A stretch of 64,000 bases of DNA from a bacterium (GTDB taxonomy: Bacteria > CLD3 > SB21). The stretch is taken from contig WBUR01000018.1 in assembly GCA_008933615.1 (NCBI GenBank), positions 1 through 64,000 on the forward strand, in the 5' to 3' direction. Under the pieces are notes generated by a model, which was not told where the DNA came from, did no database searches, and worked only from the letters and a program-made list of their open reading frames with translations. A program made the translations under genes and the position numbers. Below are positions 1 through 8,350 of this stretch, piece by piece (position 1 is the stretch's first letter; every line of letters starts with the position of its first letter).

Positions 1-870
1 GGTTATAGTGATGGTCCAAGTCGTTTCCAACATATCTTCTGGAAACGTCGGTGGAAGCGGGTCGAGAGGGAAGGAATTTACAACCGAGGCATAGGCCGGA
101 GTAACAAACGATTTATCGCAATCATAATCGACCACGTGCGATTCAAGCAGTTGTCCCTGCCGGTTCATTTTGACATGGATACGCATACTGCCCAGCTTTG
201 CAAATGGACTGAAAAAGATCTTCGATGTAATAGCATACCATTTGTTTACCATCTTATTCTTCCACTTCAGCATGTACGGGGCAAATTCCCATTTATACGA
301 ACTCAATTCATATAAAAACCCCTGGGATGGGACTTCCGCCTCCCCGGTGATTTGTTCTTTAACGGATTTGCCGTCCGATTTTTTTAAAAATGGAAATACG
401 GGTTGTACAACCTGATTATTCTGAAATCGATCATCTTCAGTTTTTTCAGTCTTTGAATCCTCGCCCATGTCGTCTTTTGTCGCTGACTCTTTGTTCTCAA
501 CCACGGCTACGTTTTTTGAATTTTTTAAATGGTCGGGAATATCCAATAACTCGTTTTTAGAGTCGCGATCGGATAGGATTTTTGCATCTTCCGGTTTGAT
601 CTCATTAGCTTTGGGGTTTTCCAGAAGCTCTCTTGCCTTTTCAATTTCCTTGTCCTCCATCAAATTCAGAATCACCATCTTTTCGTCGTTAGACAATGGT
701 TTGATCGGAGCTACCTCATCTTTAATGATAAATTTCAATGAGAAAATCATAAAAAGATTAACGATAACGGACAGCAAAATACCCAATAATAACAGCTTCT
801 GTGAACTGCTTAGTTGCGGCGTACGAATGATGATGAGCAGGGAATCCCCGGCTCGGACTCTAATTTTCAT
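1..870 (-). CDS. TonB-like energy-transducer protein, 3' end cut by the window edge
   Basis: Reading the minus strand from the ATG at 870 gives 290 codons without a stop up to the window edge, so the C-terminal end lies outside. An in-frame stop lies just upstream of this ATG. The protein has a short basic N-terminus and one hydrophobic segment at about residues 25-47. A long charged, Lys/Glu-rich periplasmic linker follows, then a C-terminal part (SMRIHVKMNRQGQLLESHVV) that resembles the TonB C-terminal fold. TonB family members span the inner membrane and pass proton-motive energy to outer-membrane receptors. The Pro-rich linker of classical TonB is missing, so it may instead be a TonB/TolA-like structural protein. 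No ExbB or ExbD gene is adjacent in the window. Confidence 0.6.
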   Translation of the reverse strand, partial: MKIRVRAGDSLLIIIRTPQLSSSQKLLLLGILLSVIVNLFMIFSLKFIIKDEVAPIKPLSNDEKMVILNLMEDKEIEKARELLENPKANEIKPEDAKILSDRDSKNELLDIPDHLKNSKNVAVVENKESATKDDMGEDSKTEKTEDDRFQNNQVVQPVFPFLKKSDGKSVKEQITGEAEVPSQGFLYELSSYKWEFAPYMLKWKNKMVNKWYAITSKIFFSPFAKLGSMRIHVKMNRQGQLLESHVVDYDCDKSFVTPAYASVVNSFPLDPLPPTFPEDMLETTWTITIT

Positions 871-1106
871 TATGATCAGAATTTACAAAATTACCGGCAA
901 CAAATAAGGGTTTTTTTTTGATGAAAATCAAGGTGAAGTTCCGAAGTTGCCGGCCGTGTTACCGATGTTTCGGCAGAGAATGTGCGGGCAGAATAAATTC
1001 TATTTTGAGAAACCCGAAACGATTAGACTCTTGAAGATAATTTTAGTTTAACCGGCTGAGCGATCTTTAAATATCGACAATGTTAATGACAATTCCGTTT
1101 CACGAG

Positions 1107-2774
1107 CTAAGGCGTTTTCCGGTATAGTATTTTGCCTCCGACAATCGTTAAGATTACCGACGTTTTCAATATTTCTTTTGGTTCTATTGATGTAATGTCT
1201 TTGTCCAAGACAACCAAGTCGGCGAGTTTCCCTTTTTCAATTGAACCTTTCAACTCTTCGTCAAAAGAAGCATAAGCGGCATTGATCGTAAACCCTTTGA
1301 GCGCTTGCATTACATTCATTTTCTGATCGGGGAACCATCCGCCTTCGGGATATCCTTGTTGATCCTGGCGGGTGATTGCTGCATAAAATCCCCACAATGG
1401 ATTATTGGATTCCACCGGCGCATCGGAACCGTTACATAATATCGCGCCGCTATGTATGAACCGTTGCCACGCATAGGCGCCGAGAATTCGTTTTGGGCCA
1501 ACGCGAGCTTCCGCCCAGTACATATCCGATGTGCAATGCGTGGGCTGAACGGATGCTATAACGCCGAGTTTGGCGAAACGCGGGATATCAAACTCATTGG
1601 CCACCTGAGCGTGTTCAATTCGCAAGCGTTTGTTAATGCCGTACATATTGGTGCGCAGAAGAGCTTTTTCGTAGGCATCCAGCGTCATTCTATTCCCGCG
1701 ATCGCCGATCGCATGCGTGCATACCTGGTAGCCGTTTTCCAGAGCACGTTCTGTAATCTTTTGTATTCTGTCCGGATCGGTAACCGCAAGGCCGCTGTTT
1801 TGACTGTCGTCGGAATAAGGCTCAAGTAAAGCCGCGCCGCGTGAACCTAAAGCGCCATCCGCATATAATTTCACCGAAGTAATTTTTAGAAAATTGTCGA
1901 CATGAGTCGTATCGCGTTCCTTTTGAAAATATTCGTCTATCAACGCTTGATTTGAGCCGTCCAACATAGCGTAAATTCGTGTTGTCAGATTACCGCGTTT
2001 CGACATACTTTTGTACAACTCTATTTTCCGCGGCCCGACGCCGGCATCATGTACGGAGGTTAATCCGGCTTTTAAACATGACTCCATGGCGAGTTCCAGC
2101 GCCAGGCTGTCGTCTTCGCGTGTCGGAATGGGAATAATTTTAGTAAGCAGGGAAGTGGCATTATCAACCAAAACGCCGGTCGGATTGCCATTCTTATCCC
2201 TGATGATGTATCCGCCTGCAGGATCGGGCGTGTTTCTTGTAATGCCGGCGGCATCCAGCACTTTTTGATTAACTAGAATGGCATGGCCGTCGACTCGTTT
2301 TAGCATGACATAATAATTTCCTGAGCATGCATTCAGTTTTTCCGCAGTAGGAAATTCTTTGACAGCCCAATCGTTTTGGTCCCAGCCGCGCCCAAATATC
2401 CATTCGTTTTTTGGTGACGATTTGACTTTCGCTTCAACTAATTTTAAGATCTCATCGTAAGAAGCAGTGCCCGTGAGATCGAGTTCTAACAACAAACGGC
2501 CGAGGCTATTCATATGCAGGTGCGCGTCTATAAATCCGGGAAAAACGGAAGCGCCTTGTAGATCTTCCGAGCGTGAAGCAACGTATTTGGATCGAATAGT
2601 TTCATTTTTTCCAACTTCGATGATTCGGCCATCGCGAACGGCAATGGCTTCGGCATTCGGGTTTTTATCGTCAACCGTAATGATGCGGCCATTGAGCAGT
2701 AATAGATCGGCATTTTCTCTAAGGCCGCAACCGGCTAAAGTAAGACAGAGTAATAGGATTGTTCGTGATAACAT
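1107..2774 (-). CDS. YtcJ-type amidohydrolase, predicted lipoprotein
   Basis: Metal-dependent amidohydrolase of the amidohydrolase_3 (YtcJ) family, 555 residues, the usual length. A lipoprotein signal ends in LAGC with Cys16, so the enzyme is probably anchored facing the periplasm. A small beta domain (NGRIITVDD) precedes the TIM barrel. The metal site HLH is at 85-87 (FIDAHLHMNS). The family motifs HAIGDRG, IEHAQ and GSDAPVE follow, and a C-terminal beta-sandwich segment ends with ADLVVLD. Relatives hydrolyse N-acyl or cyclic amide bonds; the substrate cannot be read from sequence. It lies alone, 236 bp upstream of the TonB-like gene on the same strand. Confidence 0.88.
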   Translation of the reverse strand: MLSRTILLLCLTLAGCGLRENADLLLLNGRIITVDDKNPNAEAIAVRDGRIIEVGKNETIRSKYVASRSEDLQGASVFPGFIDAHLHMNSLGRLLLELDLTGTASYDEILKLVEAKVKSSPKNEWIFGRGWDQNDWAVKEFPTAEKLNACSGNYYVMLKRVDGHAILVNQKVLDAAGITRNTPDPAGGYIIRDKNGNPTGVLVDNATSLLTKIIPIPTREDDSLALELAMESCLKAGLTSVHDAGVGPRKIELYKSMSKRGNLTTRIYAMLDGSNQALIDEYFQKERDTTHVDNFLKITSVKLYADGALGSRGAALLEPYSDDSQNSGLAVTDPDRIQKITERALENGYQVCTHAIGDRGNRMTLDAYEKALLRTNMYGINKRLRIEHAQVANEFDIPRFAKLGVIASVQPTHCTSDMYWAEARVGPKRILGAYAWQRFIHSGAILCNGSDAPVESNNPLWGFYAAITRQDQQGYPEGGWFPDQKMNVMQALKGFTINAAYASFDEELKGSIEKGKLADLVVLDKDITSIEPKEILKTSVILTIVGGKILYRKTP

Positions 2775-2888
2775 AATACCTTTGTTGGAGTTGGTTTATT
2801 TAAATATGTTGTCCTACATTACACAGCCTGACGCCGGAAAAATTCGAAAATAATGGTTTTGGTCAACCTCGCAAGGTGGGGAGCTAGT

Positions 2889-4481
2889 CTATTTATCCTC
2901 ATTCCGTGTCCAACTAATGGTTGCCATCTGCGCGTCAAAATTTTTCATAAGGTCAATGGCGGCGTCCTCACAGATAATATTCTGTGTGTAAGCATTACGG
3001 ATCACGGTGCGCTGCAGGGTGAGCATCTGGTAATAGGTATTCTGCAAATGTGAATCGGCCAACGCGGGGTTTTTTGTCTGAAGGCGGGTCAGACTTTGTT
3101 CCGCATTTTGGATCGTGAACTCGTACTGTTCTTTTAAGCTCTGGTACACCGAGGAGGTAATCATTCCGCTGTGGAATTCCGTATCTAAGGCGGTCAATAC
3201 TGACTTTGCAGAAATGATAAGTCCCTGGCGTTTATCAAACTCGATCTGATCGGTGGAGATGGTTTGTAATTTGAAAAGTTTGAGGATCGGGCGCAGCGTG
3301 GTACCTTGAAGAATAAGAGATAAAAATACGATTCCAAATGTCAATACCGTCAATTGTTCCTTGTAGACCAACGAATCGGGAAGACTGATGACCAATGCCA
3401 TGGACAAGGAACCTTTTAGGTTTCCCAGCACCAATACGTGCTGCCATTTGAACGGAATTTCGTCGGGCAACTCCTTCATTTTTCGTCTGCCAAAGATATT
3501 GACAAGCAATGAAAACGGATAAATAAACACAACCCTGCCAAAGTTGACGGCAAACAGCGCGATCAGAATAATTCCGAAATGATCCAGCAGCATCGTAAAA
3601 TTAACTTGTAGTCCTATGATGATGAACAGTACGGAATTGAGCGTAAATGCTGCGAAACTCCAAAAAGAAGATAAGGCGATCTGTGTTGTGGCTGAAATGG
3701 CCATTCGTTGGCGAAACGTGCCCAGCATAAGCGACGTGGTAACGACTGCAACGATGGATGAGACGGTTAATTCTTCCGCTAATAGAAATATGCCGTAGAT
3801 AACCATGACGGTGAACATGATCTCCACCAAATGATCTTTGACTTTTTTCATGACCCAGCCCGCGCCGTATCCGCCGGCCATGCCCAGCACAAAACCGCCT
3901 GCGTACGACAGAATCAGGCTGAGTGTAAAACTGGTGTAATTGAGTTCCTGCAAATTTAAGTTTTCCACCAAGATCAGGGAAAGAATCAATTTGAAAATGA
4001 TGATCGCGGTGCCGTCGTTAAATAAACTTTCGCCTTCGACCAGCGTGGTCAGTTTCGCCGGCATCTTCAGTTCTTTGAATACAGATAAAATGGAGATCGT
4101 GTCCGTCGGCACGATCAGCGAAGCGAAAAGCAGGGCAGACATCCACGGAATATCCATCACTAAATGCGCCATCGCGCCCACAACAAGAATAGAAATGATC
4201 GTCCCCGGAATGGCCAGAGCAAATATGACCTTCCAATGTTGCCTCAGGTTGGTAATACTGGCGTTAAAGGCCGAATCAAAAAGCAGCGCCGGCAGAAAAA
4301 TATAAATGATGATCGAAGGATCGATAACCATCGTTGGAAATAACTTCGAGTAGCCGAGCCCGAATCCAGCCAAAACTAATCCGATGCTGTAGGGCAATTT
4401 GACCCTACGTACAGCGATGGAAACGATGATCGCGATAAAAAGAAGTATCAGTACGGATATAAGGGTGTCGTGGGTTTGCAT
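2889..4481 (-). CDS. CPA1-family Na+(K+)/H+ antiporter (NhaP-like)
   Basis: A 530-residue integral membrane antiporter with about 12 hydrophobic helices in residues 5-400 and a soluble C-terminal tail of about 120 residues. The conserved ion-binding motifs of the CPA1 family are present: TDT at 126-128 and ESLFNDGTA with Asn155-Asp156, the ND pair of electroneutral exchangers. It would swap cytoplasmic Na+ or K+ for H+ in the inner membrane. The helical, Gln-rich tail may be regulatory. It is the last gene of a four-gene minus-strand cluster (positions 8082 to 2889) of cation transport proteins, 35 bp after a small cNMP-binding protein that could sense a nucleotide signal for the set. Confidence 0.88.
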   Translation of the reverse strand: MQTHDTLISVLILLFIAIIVSIAVRRVKLPYSIGLVLAGFGLGYSKLFPTMVIDPSIIIYIFLPALLFDSAFNASITNLRQHWKVIFALAIPGTIISILVVGAMAHLVMDIPWMSALLFASLIVPTDTISILSVFKELKMPAKLTTLVEGESLFNDGTAIIIFKLILSLILVENLNLQELNYTSFTLSLILSYAGGFVLGMAGGYGAGWVMKKVKDHLVEIMFTVMVIYGIFLLAEELTVSSIVAVVTTSLMLGTFRQRMAISATTQIALSSFWSFAAFTLNSVLFIIIGLQVNFTMLLDHFGIILIALFAVNFGRVVFIYPFSLLVNIFGRRKMKELPDEIPFKWQHVLVLGNLKGSLSMALVISLPDSLVYKEQLTVLTFGIVFLSLILQGTTLRPILKLFKLQTISTDQIEFDKRQGLIISAKSVLTALDTEFHSGMITSSVYQSLKEQYEFTIQNAEQSLTRLQTKNPALADSHLQNTYYQMLTLQRTVIRNAYTQNIICEDAAIDLMKNFDAQMATISWTRNEDK

Positions 4482-4516
4482 TGAGATCGTAGGAAAAGAG
4501 TTGGAATACGAATGTT

Positions 4517-5023
4517 TTATTTTTCAACAGCCAGCACAAATGCCGTCGTAAGTTTCAGAATATCCTTATTTGCCCTTTTTAGGCGCTCGCTGATAATTTT
4601 TGCCAAATTGCGGAATATAATTGTCCCGATTTCATAATCGGATTCTACGAGTTTCGTAAAATCCAATCTGGAAATGCTGGCCAATTGACATTTATTCACA
4701 GCCGTTACCGTGGCGGACCGTTCGCTTTTTTCTTCAAACAAAGCCATTTCACCAAAACACGCGAAAAACTTGGAACTCAGTCGAATAAGCGACTTATCTT
4801 TAGTACTGGCTTCGTAATTTTCCATTTTGATTGTCATGAGCTTGGAAATTTCTACTTCACCGTCGAGTAAGATGAACATTTCCTCGCCACGGTCTCCGTC
4901 ATGGATTATCACGCTTCCGGCCGAATATTCAATTTCCCTCATGATTGATTTAAGTTTGATTAATTTTTCGCCGGTTAGCCCGGCAAAAATGGGAAACTTC
5001 TTTAGGAATTCAATTTCAAGCAT
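4517..5023 (-). CDS. Stand-alone cyclic-nucleotide-binding domain protein
   Basis: A 168-residue protein made almost entirely of one cNMP-binding beta-barrel (residues about 10-125). It has the phosphate-binding cassette FGEMALFEEKSERSATV, whose Gly-Glu and Arg positions match the family consensus. A helical end with LKRANKDILKLT follows. No DNA-binding helix-turn-helix and no membrane segment are visible, so it is not a CRP-type transcription factor. It sits between a K+ channel gene (15 bp away) and a CPA1 antiporter gene (35 bp away) on the same strand. It may therefore be a separately encoded regulatory subunit of one of these transporters. That role is inference from position only. Confidence 0.8.
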   Translation of the reverse strand: MLEIEFLKKFPIFAGLTGEKLIKLKSIMREIEYSAGSVIIHDGDRGEEMFILLDGEVEISKLMTIKMENYEASTKDKSLIRLSSKFFACFGEMALFEEKSERSATVTAVNKCQLASISRLDFTKLVESDYEIGTIIFRNLAKIISERLKRANKDILKLTTAFVLAVEK

Positions 5024-5038
5024 AGTGAATTTCTCGAT

Positions 5039-6220
5039 TTAATATTTCTCAGCGATAGCAATCGCAACATTATTCTTTTCGATTATATAATCCGAACCCG
5101 GATTAATGTTAACGGCCAGGCGTTCCTCTTCGGCAAATTTTTTGCCGGATTCTTGGAGTTTTTTTCGGATGAATTGATCGAGATACGAGTTATCATCAGA
5201 AAGCAAATCATTCAGCGCCATGCCTTTGGATTCTCTGGTGACTCCGATGAGGATGGCGCGTTTTTTTTCACTGAAATATGAGCACAGTTGGCCAAAAGTT
5301 TTACCAATGAATTCATCCGGAATGTCCATGCGCACAATTTCGTTTCCATAAGAGAAAGTCAGCAGTTCATCAACCACGCGAGGGACGCCAGGGCCCGTCA
5401 CATGCATGGCGAGCAGGAAACCGCTATATTTGTCACTGATAACAACGTCGTCGGCCTTAGCTCGCCGTAAATGGGACACGTTATCAGGATTGATAATATG
5501 AGCGTACAAACGCACTTTCGGATTCATGTTTTTTACGGTCAATGATGTGATGATAGTTTTCTCATCGGTTTTATTGACGCTGATTTCATTAATGTCTGCT
5601 ACGATAATCACGGATTCCGCCTGCCGGATACACGCCTTTTCTAAGATCGCGTCTTTTGAAAAATCTCCTGCAACGAAGCTGATCTCAGATTCAGTGTGTC
5701 GTGAGATTATTTCGCTTACCGGTCCAGGATCGCTGGAATTGACTAAAACGATGGATGGATAGTCCAATTCTTTTTCGAGTGTCAAAATGATATTCTCTAT
5801 ATTGAAATTCCATCCGCAGATCACAATGTGTCCTTTGAGTTTTACTTTTTCCAATCCTTGGCCCTTTCTAAGTCTTTGTTCAACAAATTTTGAAGAAATC
5901 GTAGCGGTCAGTACGGCAATAATGGATATTCCAAACAGACCGATGAAAGTGGCTGTAACCCGGCCCGCCGTGGTAACAGGGAAAAAATCACCATATCCTA
6001 TAGTAAAAACAGTAATGAAAGCCCACCATATGCCGACTCCCCAATCCTGAATAATGTTACCCGCAGTTTTTGACGGATCTGTTTCCAAAATAAAAATGAT
6101 AAATCCGCCGATATGGACGCAGAATAATAATGCAATAAAAATCTGGAACAACGTATTCTCTTTAAGAGCGAGTAACCTGCGTTTGAGGCGTTTTTTAAAA
6201 TGTAGTTTCTTGGCCCTCAT
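5039..6220 (-). CDS. Two-helix potassium channel with cytoplasmic RCK (TrkA-N) domain
   Basis: A basic N-terminus leads into two membrane helices around a pore loop with the K+ selectivity filter TIGYGD (residues 73-78 from the chosen start). An RCK/TrkA-N Rossmann domain starts near LKGHIVICGW, and a TrkA-C-like end follows. This is the MthK/Kch architecture: a K+ channel gated by a cytoplasmic ligand. An ATG at 6262 in the same frame would add 14 residues (MAAATRR...) and overlap the upstream antiporter gene by 34 bp. I prefer the ATG at 6220, which leaves an 8-bp gap. Neither has a clear ribosome-binding site. The gene is second in the ion-homeostasis cluster. Confidence 0.87.
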   Translation of the reverse strand: MRAKKLHFKKRLKRRLLALKENTLFQIFIALLFCVHIGGFIIFILETDPSKTAGNIIQDWGVGIWWAFITVFTIGYGDFFPVTTAGRVTATFIGLFGISIIAVLTATISSKFVEQRLRKGQGLEKVKLKGHIVICGWNFNIENIILTLEKELDYPSIVLVNSSDPGPVSEIISRHTESEISFVAGDFSKDAILEKACIRQAESVIIVADINEISVNKTDEKTIITSLTVKNMNPKVRLYAHIINPDNVSHLRRAKADDVVISDKYSGFLLAMHVTGPGVPRVVDELLTFSYGNEIVRMDIPDEFIGKTFGQLCSYFSEKKRAILIGVTRESKGMALNDLLSDDNSYLDQFIRKKLQESGKKFAEEERLAVNINPGSDYIIEKNNVAIAIAEKY

Positions 6221-6228
6221 AGATATCT

Positions 6229-8082
6229 TTAGCTGATAATTTCTTCTCGTTGCTGCAGCCATTCTACTTGTGTTTTCTTCAGCACCGCGGCATGTTCATG
6301 GTCGTTTAACAGATCGCGTATTACGGGAATCAGATGCAATGCGGCAAGCGTACGAGGAAGAAAAACGTAGTCTGCGCCGTCAGCGTACATTTTTAATGCG
6401 CGGGATGCGCTCTCGGCTGTAACAATTATTTTCGCGTGCGGACAAATAGTCTGAAGTTGTTTGATCATTTTAAGATTATCCGTTCCGACCAATACCGTGT
6501 CCGGAATCGTAGAAATCACAATTTTGGCGTCATGAATTCCCGCGTGATGCAGCGTATCCATGTGGCTGATATCGCCGTAAATGGCCTTCACGCCAATGGC
6601 GTCTAACTTGGAGTGCACGTTAGGATTAAAATCAACCACAACGATTTTTTCAAGTAAATTAGCTTCCTCCGTATTTTCCGAGTTGTTAATTTCCTGGATG
6701 TCACGGATCAGCGAACTTGCCACACGAAAGAATCCCAGAATGGCTATCTCTTTTCCCTCTTCCTCGGCCTTTGTTTCAATTACGCCGCCGGCATCCTTCA
6801 GGCCAATTCGCGACAATAGCCCCGATATGCTGCTCTGTATCGATTGATTATATTTGATCAGGTAAGGGGCGCATACGGAGGTAATAACGAAGACAAAAAT
6901 AATGATCGATAAGGTACTATTTCCTATATGTCCCGAACTGAATCCGATAGCCGCGATAACCAGAGAAAATTCGCTGAGATTTGCGAGATTGATCGACGGC
7001 AGGAGGCTGATACGATGCCCTTGTTTTAGGCTGTATAACACCGGAAATACGGAAAGAAACCGGCTGAGAATAAGAAATGCCGCCACGATGAACGCGACTC
7101 CGACAACGCCCAGATCATCAAACGGGTTCGGGACCTGCATACCGAGAGCGACAAAAAATAAAGTAACAAAAAAGTCCCGCAGACTGATAACTTTGGCGAT
7201 AACGTCGAGATTATAAGGAAACGTCGAAATAGATATACCCGCGATCAGAGCGCCCATTTCTATAGACAGGCCGAGTAATCCGGCAACACCGCATATAAAA
7301 AAACACCAGCCGAGAGAGACCACCAGGAGTAATTCAGGGATCTTTGCAATGGATTTGAAAAGTCTTGGCAGGACATACTTGCTGATCAAAAGACTCATGG
7401 CGACTAATGCGCCGCCTTTTACGAATGAAAACAGAATTGTTCCAATTTCAGGATTGGCAAGATTAGGCTGGACGCCGAGTATGATTATTGCCCAAAGATC
7501 CTGAAAAACCAAAACGCCGAGGGTTATGCGGCCGCCCAATGTGTCGAGCTCAAATTTGCCATATAATAATTTGACCACGATCGCCGTGCTGCTGAGTGCA
7601 CAACAGGCCGTCAGGTACAGCAGATCGTAATTTCCGCCGCCCACCGTAAACCCAAGAAGAGGAAAGAACGCCAGGCCGAGAAGGACACATATGATGAATT
7701 GAAAAACGCCCGATAGGATCAGCGCCTTGCCGGATTCCTTCAGCTTTTTCATATCGATCTCAAGTCCGATCATAAACAGCAGGAGAATCAAACCGATCTC
7801 CGCAATCACGGCTATATCCTCCTCACTCTTGACAAATGCAAATCCGATCTTAGGACCTATCACGACTCCTGCTGCAATGTACGCCAGTAGTAACGGTTGT
7901 TTCGCGAAGTGAGCCAGAAATGCCAACACGGTCGCAGCGAGAATACTAATACCAATACTCGACACCAGGTGGTGTCCTGAGCCGTCTCCTTCTCCGCCGG
8001 CCATCAGCACGGATGGCAGTAACAAGCAGAACATTACAGCAAAAAAGGACAGATAACTAACACGGTTTGGCCATATTTTCAT
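6229..8082 (-). CDS. CPA2-family K+(Na+)/H+ antiporter with TrkA-N domain (KefB/KefC-like)
   Basis: A 617-residue monovalent cation:proton antiporter-2. An N-terminal signal-like helix with a Gly/His-rich loop is followed by about 12 membrane helices (residues 40-425). A cytosolic TrkA-N NAD-binding domain begins around KEIAILGFFR and ends near residue 600. The family moves K+ or Na+ against H+; the Rossmann domain usually makes activity depend on nucleotides or glutathione. The first turn of that domain reads GFFRVA rather than the canonical GxGxxG, so NAD binding may be altered. It is the first gene of the cluster that continues with the K+ channel, the cNMP protein and the CPA1 antiporter. 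Confidence 0.88.
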   Translation of the reverse strand: MKIWPNRVSYLSFFAVMFCLLLPSVLMAGGEGDGSGHHLVSSIGISILAATVLAFLAHFAKQPLLLAYIAAGVVIGPKIGFAFVKSEEDIAVIAEIGLILLLFMIGLEIDMKKLKESGKALILSGVFQFIICVLLGLAFFPLLGFTVGGGNYDLLYLTACCALSSTAIVVKLLYGKFELDTLGGRITLGVLVFQDLWAIIILGVQPNLANPEIGTILFSFVKGGALVAMSLLISKYVLPRLFKSIAKIPELLLVVSLGWCFFICGVAGLLGLSIEMGALIAGISISTFPYNLDVIAKVISLRDFFVTLFFVALGMQVPNPFDDLGVVGVAFIVAAFLILSRFLSVFPVLYSLKQGHRISLLPSINLANLSEFSLVIAAIGFSSGHIGNSTLSIIIFVFVITSVCAPYLIKYNQSIQSSISGLLSRIGLKDAGGVIETKAEEEGKEIAILGFFRVASSLIRDIQEINNSENTEEANLLEKIVVVDFNPNVHSKLDAIGVKAIYGDISHMDTLHHAGIHDAKIVISTIPDTVLVGTDNLKMIKQLQTICPHAKIIVTAESASRALKMYADGADYVFLPRTLAALHLIPVIRDLLNDHEHAAVLKKTQVEWLQQREEIIS

Positions 8083-8350
8083 CGGTTTTTCTCCAAAGTA
8101 TGTAATAAATTAAATAATAAATTCCAGGTTGTTAAACAGGATTTGTATGGTCAAGAAAAGGATTGGTGATTGCTGATTAAACTTATGTACAAAATGACTT
8201 TGTTGCAATAATAAAATTGAAACTGGATTGAATAAAATTCATTTGGCTCTGAGAATTAGACTTGCAATTTAGTGCTCCGCCGTTTACATTTATCCAACCC
8301 ATCGAAAATCAAGTCATTCGGTTCCAGTCAAATTTTAAATTGAGGTGCTT

